NCBI RefSeq assembly: GCF_004000745.1
Contig: NZ_BILV01000013.1
Coordinates: 43,773-107,772 of the forward strand
Source: Paenibacillus barengoltzii NBRC 101215
GTDB lineage: Bacteria; Bacillota; Bacilli; Paenibacillales; Paenibacillaceae
Direction of reading: 5' to 3'
DNA length: 64,000 nt
Both the position numbers and the translations under genes were made by a program. Under the pieces are notes generated by a model, which was given only the letters and a program-made list of their open reading frames with translations, was not told the DNA's origin and made no database searches. Shown piece by piece: positions 42,153 to 50,978 of the stretch (position 1 is its first letter; the number at the start of each line of letters is the position of its first letter).

Positions 42153-43565
42153 ATGAAAAATGCTGTTTCTACCGGCATATCTGCTGCGAGTGAAAAACTG
42201 ATCCGCATCTTGGCGTTTACAATGACTTTATCATCCATGGGCGCCACGCTTTTTAATATCGTACTTCCGGATATAAAAGAGGAATTTGGCTTGTCCGTGG
42301 CTCAGGTCAGCTGGGTAACCACAATTTATGGGCTGATTTATGCCATCGGCTCGGTGATCTATGGGAAATTGGCCGATGCTTTTCCATTGAAAAAACTGCT
42401 GACCTTTGGATTTATCCTGTTCTGCCTTGGCTCATTAATCGGACTATCGGCGCAGGCATATTGGATGGTCTTGCTGGGCCGCACGCTGCAATCCGCTGGA
42501 GCCTCTGTCGTACCAGCTGCAGCGATGATTATACCGGTGCGGTATTTCCCTGCGGAACGCCGCGGATACGCGCTCGGAATTACCGCTACAGGACTTGCCA
42601 TCGGCGGCGTGCTTGGGCCTGTTGTATCTGCACTGCTAGTGAGTGTAGTTGATTGGCGATGGTTGTTCTGCGTGCCGATGCTGATGCTGGTGACGTTGCC
42701 GTTTTACCGGAAATACCTCAGCGATGAACCGCTTCAATCCGTCCAAGTCGACTGGCTTGGGGGAGGCTTGCTTGCCGGTACGGTTACATTGTTATTACTT
42801 GCGGTGACCTATGGAGGATGGGAGCTGTATGTCGGCAGCTTCATCGGGTTTCTGCTGTTTGTATGGCGCATTGTGCGTGCCCGGCAACCGTTTGTGAACC
42901 CGCGGCTCTTTCGGAATGTAAGCTACTCGTTTGGTCTCATGTTGTCAGCGATGGTTATGGGGATTGGGTATGCGCTGCCGTTCCTTACGCCACAACTGTT
43001 GGCTGAAGTCAACCGGCTTCCTGCCGGTTGGATCGGATTTGCGATGGTGCCGGGGGCTGCCGCTTCGGCCATCCTTGGACGGAAGGGAGGCAAACTGGCG
43101 GACGCCAAGGGCAATGCCTTTGTGTTTTATCTGGCGTCGTCGTTGCTCATTAGTTGCTTCTTGCTTTACTCTTGGGGGTCCGGGGCACCGGCGGGTTGGG
43201 TTGCCGCGATTCTCATTCTTGGGAATGTGGGGCAGATGTTCATGCAGTTAGCGTTGTCCAACACGATATCCCGCACCTTGCCCAAAGAGCTGACGGGGGT
43301 TGGCATGGGGATGTTGTCGATGCTGAGCTTCTTGTCCGGCACGGTGGCCATCAGTCTTTACGGCAAAGCTGTAGATTTCGGAGCGACGTCACATTGGAAT
43401 CCCCTAAATCCATTTGAGGGTTCCGCCGTGTATTCCAATGTCGCCTTGGTATTGGCTTTGCTGCATATCGGCATCCTGCTGTCCTACCGTTATTATGCTC
43501 GGCAATTTGGAAGTGCGACGAAGTCTTTGCTGAGCGACAGAACGAGTTTGGCGAAGCCAGAATAA
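42153..43565 (+). CDS. MFS transporter (DHA2/EmrB-like)
   Basis: A 470-residue MFS exporter with about 14 helices. Motif A is GKLADAFPLKKLL and motif C-like GATGLAIGGVLGPVV; the opening LPDIKEEFGLSVAQVSWVTTIYGLIYAIG is typical of drug:H+ antiporters in this class. ATG 42153 (AAGGGAG upstream) is preferred over 42120. Divergent from a LysR regulator that probably controls it. Drug or metabolite specificity unknown. Confidence 0.88.
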   Translation: MKNAVSTGISAASEKLIRILAFTMTLSSMGATLFNIVLPDIKEEFGLSVAQVSWVTTIYGLIYAIGSVIYGKLADAFPLKKLLTFGFILFCLGSLIGLSAQAYWMVLLGRTLQSAGASVVPAAAMIIPVRYFPAERRGYALGITATGLAIGGVLGPVVSALLVSVVDWRWLFCVPMLMLVTLPFYRKYLSDEPLQSVQVDWLGGGLLAGTVTLLLLAVTYGGWELYVGSFIGFLLFVWRIVRARQPFVNPRLFRNVSYSFGLMLSAMVMGIGYALPFLTPQLLAEVNRLPAGWIGFAMVPGAAASAILGRKGGKLADAKGNAFVFYLASSLLISCFLLYSWGSGAPAGWVAAILILGNVGQMFMQLALSNTISRTLPKELTGVGMGMLSMLSFLSGTVAISLYGKAVDFGATSHWNPLNPFEGSAVYSNVALVLALLHIGILLSYRYYARQFGSATKSLLSDRTSLAKPE

Positions 43566-43686
43566 ATCACAAATATCCATATAGAAGATCACTTTATTCT
43601 CGTTACTCCTCCTGGGGTTGATAGTAGAATGGAAGAAGATGAACGCCATTCCAATTCAGATAAGAAACCTACCAGGAGGATCGAGA

Positions 43687-45879
43687 ATGCCTATCTTTTT
43701 CGATGAAGCGCAAGGTCTCTTCCATTTGCAATCCCGCAATACAAGTTACATCATTCAATTGGTTCACGGGTATCCTGCCCACGCTTATTTTGGGGCGAAG
43801 CTGCGCCATGGCAGCAACCTCGATCAGCTGCTGACCTTCCAGGAACGCGCCTCATTTAGTCCGAACCCGATCCCTGAGGATAAGTCCATTTCACTGGATT
43901 CTCTTCCGCAGGAATATCCGCAGTACGGCACAAGCGATTTCCGGAGTCCGGCTTATCAGGTGCGGCTGGCGAACGGTACGCGGGCCACGGAGCTGACGTA
44001 TCGCTCCCACCGGATTGTTCCGGGGAAACCGGCGCTGGAGGGGCTGCCTGCCGTGTATGTCGAGCAAGACCATGAGGCGGAAACGCTCGAGTTAGAGTTG
44101 GAAGACCGTGTTTCTGGACTCGTCGTTGTGCTGAGCTACACCGTGTTTGCCGAGTTTGACGCTATCGCCCGTTCCGCTCGGCTGACGAACGGAAGCAGCG
44201 AGCCGCTTCAACTGGAGCGGGCGCTCAGCGCCTCGGTAGATTTCCCGGATGCAGCTTACGACGCATTATATTTATCCGGTGCTTGGGCGCGCGAACGCCA
44301 TGTCCAGCGCAGACGGCTCGCTCCTGGTGTGACCGGAATCAGCAGCCGCCGCGGTTCGAGCTCCCACCAGCAGAACCCGTTCCTGGCGCTGTTGCGGCCG
44401 GATGCGACAGAGCAGCAGGGTGAGGTCTATGGCTTCAGCTTGGTTTACAGCGGCAGCTTTACCGCTGAGGCCGAGGTGGAGCAGTTTGGGACAACCCGGG
44501 TTCAGATTGGGATCAATCCTTTCGACTTCACGTGGAGGCTGGAGCCGGGCGAAAGCTTCCAAACCCCGGAGGCCGTGCTGGTATATTCTGCCGAAGGGCT
44601 GGGAGGCATGTCCCGCACCTATCACCGGTTGTACCGGACTCGACTCTGCCGCGGGCAGTTCCGTGACCAAGAACGGCCAATTCTCGTTAACAACTGGGAA
44701 GCGACGTATTTCGATTTCAACGCGGACAAAATTGAGGCGATTGCCAAGGCGGGCAGCGAACTGGGCATCGAGCTGTTTGTGCTTGACGACGGCTGGTTTG
44801 GTCGGCGCGACCGGGATAATAGCTCGTTAGGCGACTGGTTCGAGGACCGCCGCAAGCTGCCTGATGGACTAGCGGATCTGGCTCGCCGCGTGAAGGACAC
44901 CGGGCTGCAGTTTGGCCTCTGGTTCGAGCCGGAAATGGTCTCCCCGGACAGCGACCTGTACCGGGCGCATCCTGACTGGTGTCTGCATGTTCCGGATCGG
45001 CGGCGTACGGAAGCTCGCGACCAGCTGATTCTGGATATGTCGCGCAGCGATGTGCGCCAGTATCTGTATGAGCGCTTAAGCACCATTTTTTCGACGGTAC
45101 CGATTACGTATGTGAAGTGGGATATGAACCGGAACATGACGGAGATTGGTTCAGCAGTCAGCCCGGCGGAGCGGCAAGGGGAGGTTGCCCACCGTTATAT
45201 GCTGGGGCTGTACGAGCTCCTCGAGCGTCTGACTAGCGAGTTCCCGCATATATTGTTCGAAAGCTGCTCCGGCGGCGGCGGCCGATTTGATCCAGGCATG
45301 CTGTACTACATGCCGCAGACTTGGACGAGTGATGACACCGATGCGGCGGAGCGCTTGAAAATTCAATACGGCACCAGCATCGTATATCCGGTGTCGACGA
45401 TGGGCGCACACGTCTCGGCGGTGCCAAACCATCAAGTTGAGCGGACAACGCCGCTGACGTTCCGAGGGGATGTAGCCATGTCCGGTAATTTTGGTTATGA
45501 GCTAGATCTTACTCGGTTTACGGAAGAAGAGAAGGAGACGGCGAAACGTCAGATCGCCATTTACAAAGAAATCCGCGGATTGGTGCAGCAAGGGGATCTG
45601 TATCGTCTGCAAAGCCCGTTCGAAGGCAATGAGACGGCGTGGATGTTCGTTCGCCCGGATCAGAACGAAGCGTTGCTGTTCTATTTCCGCGTCCTGGCGG
45701 AACCTAACGGCCCGCTGCGCAGTGTCAAGCTGCAAGGACTTGACCCGGCCAAGGATTACGAAGTGGTCGGAAGCGGCGAGGTGTATGGCGGCGACCGTTT
45801 GATGAACGCCGGCTTGTCCATGGCTTCGGTGCGAGGGGATTTCAGCAGCAAGATGATTCACCTGAAAGCAAAGCTATAA
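43687..45879 (+). CDS. GH36 alpha-galactosidase
   Basis: A 730-residue cytoplasmic GH36 enzyme: N-terminal beta-sandwich (1-~310), (beta/alpha)8 barrel (~320-640) with nucleophile D479 in VKWDMNRN and acid/base D549 in SDDTDA, and a C-terminal beta domain. EVD/CSGGGGRFDPGML also matches. The geometry fits AgaA-type alpha-galactosidases acting on melibiose/raffinose. ATG 43687 follows AGGAGG; 43618 is an upstream ORF start without support. Single gene ending at the terminator at 45887. Confidence 0.93.
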   Translation: MPIFFDEAQGLFHLQSRNTSYIIQLVHGYPAHAYFGAKLRHGSNLDQLLTFQERASFSPNPIPEDKSISLDSLPQEYPQYGTSDFRSPAYQVRLANGTRATELTYRSHRIVPGKPALEGLPAVYVEQDHEAETLELELEDRVSGLVVVLSYTVFAEFDAIARSARLTNGSSEPLQLERALSASVDFPDAAYDALYLSGAWARERHVQRRRLAPGVTGISSRRGSSSHQQNPFLALLRPDATEQQGEVYGFSLVYSGSFTAEAEVEQFGTTRVQIGINPFDFTWRLEPGESFQTPEAVLVYSAEGLGGMSRTYHRLYRTRLCRGQFRDQERPILVNNWEATYFDFNADKIEAIAKAGSELGIELFVLDDGWFGRRDRDNSSLGDWFEDRRKLPDGLADLARRVKDTGLQFGLWFEPEMVSPDSDLYRAHPDWCLHVPDRRRTEARDQLILDMSRSDVRQYLYERLSTIFSTVPITYVKWDMNRNMTEIGSAVSPAERQGEVAHRYMLGLYELLERLTSEFPHILFESCSGGGGRFDPGMLYYMPQTWTSDDTDAAERLKIQYGTSIVYPVSTMGAHVSAVPNHQVERTTPLTFRGDVAMSGNFGYELDLTRFTEEEKETAKRQIAIYKEIRGLVQQGDLYRLQSPFEGNETAWMFVRPDQNEALLFYFRVLAEPNGPLRSVKLQGLDPAKDYEVVGSGEVYGGDRLMNAGLSMASVRGDFSSKMIHLKAKL

Positions 45880-45886
45880 ATATTGT

Positions 45887-45925
45887 AAAGACCTGAGGGA
45901 GGTTATCTCCTTCAGGTCTTTTTTT
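45887..45925. terminator. Terminator after alpha-galactosidase
   Basis: Stem AAAGACCTGAgGGAG / CTCCtTCAGGTCTTT with a GTTAT loop and TTTTTTT. Confidence 0.9.
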
Positions 45926-45940
45926 GCCGATTGTTCTCAC

Positions 45941-46387
45941 CTAGTCACGGCAACCGGGGAACATCCCCGTGGAAATAGCGATGCGGTTCCAGCAGTTGAT
46001 GACGTTAATCGCCAAGATCAAATCCATCGTTTCTTTCTCGCTAAAAAAGCTGCGAACCCGGTCGTATACCTCCTGCGGTACACCGGCATCGGCGATCCGG
46101 GTAACGGCTTCGGTTAACTCCAGCACCGCACGCTCTTGGTCGGTATAGCATGGGGATTCCCGCCATACGCTGACCAAGGCAGTGCGTTGCTCGCTTTCGC
46201 CAAGCTCGCGCATTTTCTTGGTGTGCATATCAAGGCAGTACGCGCAACCGTTGATTTGAGACGCGCGGATTTTGATCAGCTCATATAAGACCCGATCGAG
46301 GCCGCTCTCTGTGACTTGCCGTTCCATTTGGCTCATCGCCTGGTACACACTGGGGTTGGCTTGATAATGATCCATTCTGACTTTCAT
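45941..46387 (-). CDS. Carboxymuconolactone decarboxylase/AhpD-like protein (ECF41 partner)
   Basis: A 148-residue all-helical protein with the AhpD-type CxxC (CAYCLDMHTKKMRELG), including the conserved His three residues later, and the ending NCWNRIAISTG. ATG 46387 is preferred to 46402 since GGAGGG lies between. It follows the sigma-factor gene on the minus strand (59-base gap), the standard arrangement for ECF41 sigma factors and their single target gene. Probably an alkylhydroperoxidase-like redox protein or peroxidase. Confidence 0.88.
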   Translation of the reverse strand: MKVRMDHYQANPSVYQAMSQMERQVTESGLDRVLYELIKIRASQINGCAYCLDMHTKKMRELGESEQRTALVSVWRESPCYTDQERAVLELTEAVTRIADAGVPQEVYDRVRSFFSEKETMDLILAINVINCWNRIAISTGMFPGCRD

Positions 46388-46431
46388 CCCTGATCCCTCC
46401 ATTGGAAAATGATTTATGCTTACACAAGTAA

Positions 46432-46457
46432 GACAAGGGAAGGGAGTTATTTGTGAC
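46432..46457 (-). promoter_or_regulatory. Candidate ECF41 promoter for the partner gene
   Basis: Minus strand: GTCACA (46457-46452), 16 bases, TGTC (46435-46432). The ECF41 consensus I know is TGTCACA near -35 and CGTC at -10, so this differs at the first base of each element. It lies at the end of the sigma gene, just upstream of the CMD gene. Confidence 0.42.
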
Positions 46458-47346
46458 CAGGTGGAGGAGCGCCAATTAATTTATCAGGATTGCTGACCAA
46501 GTAGAACCGCCGGATTCGTCCTTGCGCATCCCCTTCAAACATGATGATGTGCACGACCTTTCCATCACGGTAATGAACCAAGCCTGTTTCCCCGTTGATC
46601 CGTGTCGGTACCCAGTCGCCTTGCAGAGTGCCTTTGGCTTGAATACCTTGCCAAAAGGCAATAACCCGTGCTCGGGAGAGAATCGGATTGATCGCTGCCC
46701 GAACTTTGCCGCCTCCATCAGAAATCAGCACCGCATCCTCACGGATCAATTCCAGCAGCGGGCCGAAGTCCCCGGTTTTTGCCGCTTTCAAAAACTCGCG
46801 GGACCAAGTCTCCGCCATCTGATCGTTAGCGGGGGCTGCGGCCATCGCGGGCTCCGATTTGACCTTTTGCCGAGCCCGACTCAGTAGTTTGCGGCAGGCG
46901 ACGACGCTTTTTCCCAAGAGGTCAGCGATTTCCTCGTATTCCATGGCGAACGATTCTCTTAGCACGAAGACGGTCCTCTCCTCGGGAGTCAGGCGCTCCA
47001 GCAACACCATAAACGCATAAGAGACCTGTTCTTCCCGCAGCACACGGTCAAGTTGCGTCTCCAGCCCCGGATCGAAGACCGGCTCGGGTAACCAGGGCCC
47101 GGTATATGTCTCCCGAGACAGCCGTGGCGATTTCAGCGCATTGAGACTGCGATTCACGACCGCGCGCATTAGATAAGATTTGGGTTGGCGAATGTCGTCC
47201 AGCTGCTCGTTCTGCTGGAGCTCGGCGAACACGTCTTGCACCAGATCCTCCGCTTCCGACCAGGAGCCGATCAGCCGGTAGGAGAGGGCGGTCATCGCAT
47301 GTCGGTACTCCTGATAAAGCTGGGTCAAATTGGTGGTTGTGGGCAT
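46447..47346 (-). CDS. ECF41-group RNA polymerase sigma factor with SnoaL-like extension
   Basis: A 299-residue sigma-70-family protein: sigma2 (LYQEYRHAMTALSYRLIGSWSEAEDLVQDVF), sigma4 (TPEERTVFVLRESFAMEYEEIADLLGKSVVACRKLLSRAR), and a C-terminal SnoaL-type domain. The extension carries both ECF41 markers: DGGGK (210-214) and NPDKL (286-290), the parts known to control activity. No anti-sigma gene is adjacent, as expected for ECF41. The ATG at 47346 is 11 bases from GGAGG; the TTG at 47352 is an alternative. Predicted target: the CMD-family gene next to it. Confidence 0.9.
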   Translation of the reverse strand: MPTTTNLTQLYQEYRHAMTALSYRLIGSWSEAEDLVQDVFAELQQNEQLDDIRQPKSYLMRAVVNRSLNALKSPRLSRETYTGPWLPEPVFDPGLETQLDRVLREEQVSYAFMVLLERLTPEERTVFVLRESFAMEYEEIADLLGKSVVACRKLLSRARQKVKSEPAMAAAPANDQMAETWSREFLKAAKTGDFGPLLELIREDAVLISDGGGKVRAAINPILSRARVIAFWQGIQAKGTLQGDWVPTRINGETGLVHYRDGKVVHIIMFEGDAQGRIRRFYLVSNPDKLIGAPPPGHK

Positions 47347-47394
47347 GTGCAACCAGCCCTCCTTTCTCATTTCACTCTCCTTATCTTATCGAAA

Positions 47395-47436
47395 AAGTAA
47401 AAAATAACCCAGCCCCTTAGCAAACAAGGGACTGGG
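47395..47436 (-). terminator. Terminator of the chemoreceptor gene
   Basis: Minus-strand stem CCCAGTCCCTT / AAGGGGCTGGG followed by TTATTTTTTA. Confidence 0.8.
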
Positions 47437-47452
47437 CGATAGGGTAGTTCGA

Positions 47453-48712
47453 TTAAAACTTGAAGATATGTATCGTCTTCTGCAGCTGGAACACGGCATT
47501 TTTCATCGCTTCGGCCTCTTCGGCCATCGCGCGAATCGAAGTAATTTGCTCGTTCATCGATGCCGAGACCTGTTCCGTGCCCGCCGCCGATTCCTCGGTA
47601 ATCGCGGAAATGTTCTGAATCGCAGAGGAAATGTTCTGTGCGCTTTCCAGCATCTCTTCGCTCTCTCTGGCGAAGGAGGCGATTTCTTCGCTAATATATT
47701 GCACGCTCTGTACAATTTCTTGGAAGATTTGCTCTGCTTCCTGGATCATTTCGCTTTGTTGCCGAACCACTTCTTCATTAATTTTAATGTTCTGTCCGGC
47801 TTGTTTTACGTCTTGTTCGATGCTGCGAACCAGGTTAAATACCTCTTTGGTTGAGGCGGTGGATTCTTCCGCCAGCTTGCGAACCTCGTGGGCTACGACG
47901 GCAAACCCGGCTCCGTGCTCGCCCGCCCGCGCTGCTTCAATTGAAGCGTTCAGCGACAGCAGGTTCGTTTGTTCGGCAATCTCAGAGATCGTTGCTGTAA
48001 TTTTGGTAATGCCCTGCGCGTTCTTCGCCAAAGCCTCAATGGACTCAGCTACTTTCTCGGTCGCTTCGATGTTCTTCCGCATCCCGCTTGCTTGACGCGA
48101 GACGGACTCACGTCCACGCTCCACCAGATGAATCATTTCTTCGGAACGCTGATTCATCTCACGGGAGGCTTCGGTGTAATTGCTCACCTTCTGCTCAATC
48201 TCGCCAATCGCGTCCTTCATGCCGCTGACATCTTCGGAGATGGCGTTGGCACCCAGAGCCAGCTCGTTGGAGGAGTGGGTGACTTGGGTCATGACTTCAA
48301 TCAGCTCCTGATTGCGGTCGGAAATCTTCCGGCTGGAATCCATTACCTTGCGGGTGATATCCGACGTTTCCTGGAGGATCTTGCGCAGCTTGTCCACCAT
48401 GCTGTTGAAGGAGCGGCTGAGATCATCCATGCCTCCGGATTCCGAAATTCGACTGGTAAAATCCCCTTTGGCGATTTTGGCCGAAGCGCTGGTAATATCG
48501 TCGAATGAATCCGTAAGCGCTTTCTGGAGGTAACGCGAAAGCGGGAAGGTAAGCGCTGCCAACACGACGATCAGCAAGATACCGATGACGATATGTCCCA
48601 GCAGGATGAAGGCGAGCAGCGATGGTACGGCAAAGAGCGCGGCCACAAGATAACAGGCAGCGGAGATCTTTCCGGATAAGGGAAGTCGGTTGAACCATGT
48701 CATGGGATTCAT
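47453..48712 (-). CDS. Methyl-accepting chemotaxis protein without extracytoplasmic sensor
   Basis: A 419-residue receptor with two closely spaced N-terminal helices (~17-37 and ~39-60) and hardly any loop between, so there is no periplasmic-type ligand domain. Then HAMP-like region (~65-115) and the cytoplasmic signalling hairpin with the conserved [31 protein letters not shown] tip region. It likely senses a cytoplasmic or membrane signal, or is an energy-type receptor. AAGGAGG overlaps the start closely (ATG 48712), and M4 at 48703 is an alternative. Ends at the terminator at 47408. Confidence 0.88.
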   Translation of the reverse strand: MNPMTWFNRLPLSGKISAACYLVAALFAVPSLLAFILLGHIVIGILLIVVLAALTFPLSRYLQKALTDSFDDITSASAKIAKGDFTSRISESGGMDDLSRSFNSMVDKLRKILQETSDITRKVMDSSRKISDRNQELIEVMTQVTHSSNELALGANAISEDVSGMKDAIGEIEQKVSNYTEASREMNQRSEEMIHLVERGRESVSRQASGMRKNIEATEKVAESIEALAKNAQGITKITATISEIAEQTNLLSLNASIEAARAGEHGAGFAVVAHEVRKLAEESTASTKEVFNLVRSIEQDVKQAGQNIKINEEVVRQQSEMIQEAEQIFQEIVQSVQYISEEIASFARESEEMLESAQNISSAIQNISAITEESAAGTEQVSASMNEQITSIRAMAEEAEAMKNAVFQLQKTIHIFKF

Positions 48713-48855
48713 GTCCTCCTTAAGTAATAGGTGAATTCTACCATGATTATATCATTCAACACGTCAGGGGTATAGAATGAAATCTTCCGCGAAATGCTAT
48801 CCGAAGGTTGAAAATCATCCAATTTTGTCTATTGATAATATTTGTGATACCCATA

Positions 48856-48912
48856 TTGACAATAAACTTGATGCTCTGTTAAATATAGTAATGGATTGTT
48901 TCGCATACGAAA
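48856..48912 (+). promoter_or_regulatory. marR promoter with MarR-type palindrome
   Basis: -35 TTGACA (48856-48861), 17-base spacer, -10 TTAAAT (48879-48884), then the inverted repeat TTTCGCATACGAAA (48899-48912) just past the transcription start. Fits autorepression by the MarR protein encoded next. Confidence 0.72.
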
Positions 48913-48952
48913 TATTAAGGAGTATAACTAATAGTTAAAGGATGAGCACCGT

Positions 48953-49405
48953 TTGGATCAGAAGCAACGCATGCATGAGATCGTGGAGTCCTTTCGCGAA
49001 GTGAAGAAAGCCTTTTACCAATTGCTATCCAAACAAGCTGAGCCTTTCGGCATCACCGGTATCCAGTTCATGGCTTTGAAACGAATTCATCAACATCCGC
49101 ATATCGGGGTGACGGAGCTTGCTGAACAGATGCGATTGGGAAACAGCACGGTCAGCGGCGTGATTGATCGTCTGGTCAAAGCGGGGCTTGTAGAGCGCGG
49201 ACGGGTGGACCATGACCGGAGAAACGTATTTTTGCAAATCACGGATAAGGGAATGGAGGTTTATCGGAAGACGGACCTCGAATATACCCGCGCGTTTTCG
49301 ACGGTTCTGGAGGCAGCGGGGGAAGACATCGACCAGATGCTGCAGACCCACCGGAAAATTATCGCATCCTTAGAGAAAGTGAGAGAGGAAACCTATGAAC
49401 AGTAA
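48953..49405 (+). CDS. MarR-family transcriptional regulator
   Basis: A 150-residue MarR: winged helix at ~45-100 (IGVTELAEQMRLGNSTVSGVIDRLVKAGLVERGRVDHDRRNVFL with the DxR wing). A TTG start at 48953 follows AAAGGATG; ATG 48971 is an alternative. Its stop overlaps the emrB-like exporter start by 11 bases, so the two are one translation-coupled operon. Ligand is probably the exported drug. Confidence 0.9.
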   Translation: MDQKQRMHEIVESFREVKKAFYQLLSKQAEPFGITGIQFMALKRIHQHPHIGVTELAEQMRLGNSTVSGVIDRLVKAGLVERGRVDHDRRNVFLQITDKGMEVYRKTDLEYTRAFSTVLEAAGEDIDQMLQTHRKIIASLEKVREETYEQ

Positions 49406-50915
49406 TACTGCTGCTGTACCGGCTGTAAATTTCAAAAGATGGCCGATTGTCATGGCGTTATTAATCGGGGCATTTGTGTCCCTCTTGAACCAAACCTTGA
49501 TGAACGTTGCTTTGCCGAAAATGATGGACGACTTAGGGGTCGGCCCGACGACCATCCAATGGTTAACGACAGGATTTATGCTGGTGAACGGCGTATTGAT
49601 TCCGATCAGCGCCTTTTTGATGGAACGATTTACGACACGGATGCTGTTTATTTCCGCGATGGTCTTGTTCTCCGCAGGGACGTTCATTTGCGCAATCGGT
49701 TCTAGCTTTGAAATGGTTCTAATCGGGAGATTGGTGCAGGCAGCCGGCGCGGGTGTGCTGATGCCGCTGATGACTGTCGTATTCTTAACGATCTTCCCGA
49801 TTGAGAAGCGCGGTCAAGCGATGGGGATGATGGGGATCGCCATGATCTTCGCTCCTGCGGTTGGGCCAACGCTCTCTGGTTGGATCATTGAGCATCATCC
49901 ATGGAACGTATTATTCTGGATTATTTTCCCGTTTGCGATTTTATCGATTCTTCTTGGTGTGTTCTTTATGAAAAACGTAACCCAGGTGGGTCGTCCGAAT
50001 CTGGACGTACTGTCGATTGTCTTATCAACGCTCGGCTTTGGCGGCATCCTGTATGGGTTTAGCGAAGCAGGCAGCACCAGCTGGGGCGAGACGGATGTCG
50101 TCGTCAGTCTAATTGTCGGCGTGATCGCCTTGGGCTTATTCCTGTGGCGTCAATTGAAATCCGATAAGCCGTTGCTGGAGTTCCGCGTCTTCCGCTACGA
50201 TATGTTTACGCTGACGACGATCATCAATGTGGTGATCACCATGGCGCTGTATGCAGCGATGATCTTGGTGCCGATTTACCTGCAGAACATTCGCGGCTTC
50301 TCCCCTGTGGAATCCGGACTGCTGTTAATGCCGGGAGCGATCTTGATGGGGATTATGTCGCCGATTACCGGGATGATCTTTGACCGGATAGGCGCCCGCT
50401 GGCTGGCGGTCATCGGCTTGGCGATCACCACCGTAACAACCTGGGAATTCAGCAACTTGACCGTCGATACGACGTACACTCATCTCATCTTGATGTACAC
50501 CGCCCGGATGTTTGGGATGTCCATGCTGATGATGCCGATTCAGACGGCGGGTCTCAACCAACTCCCAGCGCGGCTGAATGCCCATGGCACCGCGATGTCT
50601 AATACGCTGCGGACCATCTCCGGCGCGCTCGGAACCGCACTGCTCGTAACGATTATGTCCTCGCGTACCAAGGATAAGGTGGCTGAGATGATTCTCGCAG
50701 CTGGAATTAATCCGAAAGACCCGGCTAATGCGCAACAAGTCGCATTGATCACCCGGGATGCGACGATCAACGGGATTGATTTTGCCTTTGTCGTGGCGAC
50801 AGGAATTACGCTGGTGGCTCTCATCTTATCGTTCTTTATCCGCAAAGTGCAGGTCAATAAAGAAGGTCAGGGTACTGGGAAAGAGGAAAACGGCATGAAG
50901 CCCGCTAAAGCTTAA
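49395..50915 (+). CDS. EmrB/DHA2-family drug exporter (14 helices)
   Basis: A 506-residue MFS transporter with 14 predicted helices. Motif A region ERFTTRMLFISAMVLFSAG, motif C GPTLSGWIIEH, opening WPIVMALLIGAFVSLLNQTLMNVALPKMMDDLG. The MarR gene overlaps it by 11 bases. EmrB-type antiporters export hydrophobic drugs; specificity unknown. Terminator at 50929. Confidence 0.91.
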   Translation: MNSNTAAVPAVNFKRWPIVMALLIGAFVSLLNQTLMNVALPKMMDDLGVGPTTIQWLTTGFMLVNGVLIPISAFLMERFTTRMLFISAMVLFSAGTFICAIGSSFEMVLIGRLVQAAGAGVLMPLMTVVFLTIFPIEKRGQAMGMMGIAMIFAPAVGPTLSGWIIEHHPWNVLFWIIFPFAILSILLGVFFMKNVTQVGRPNLDVLSIVLSTLGFGGILYGFSEAGSTSWGETDVVVSLIVGVIALGLFLWRQLKSDKPLLEFRVFRYDMFTLTTIINVVITMALYAAMILVPIYLQNIRGFSPVESGLLLMPGAILMGIMSPITGMIFDRIGARWLAVIGLAITTVTTWEFSNLTVDTTYTHLILMYTARMFGMSMLMMPIQTAGLNQLPARLNAHGTAMSNTLRTISGALGTALLVTIMSSRTKDKVAEMILAAGINPKDPANAQQVALITRDATINGIDFAFVVATGITLVALILSFFIRKVQVNKEGQGTGKEENGMKPAKA

Positions 50916-50928
50916 CTCAATAAAGAGA

Positions 50929-50974
50929 AAAGGTACAACCGCTCGATTAGAGCAGTTGTACCTTTTTTATTTTT
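50929..50974. terminator. Terminator between emrB-like and GH94 genes
   Basis: Stem AAAAGGTACAACcGCTC / GAGCaGTTGTACCTTTT with TTTTTTATTTTT. Confidence 0.9.
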
Positions 50975-50978
50975 GTAC

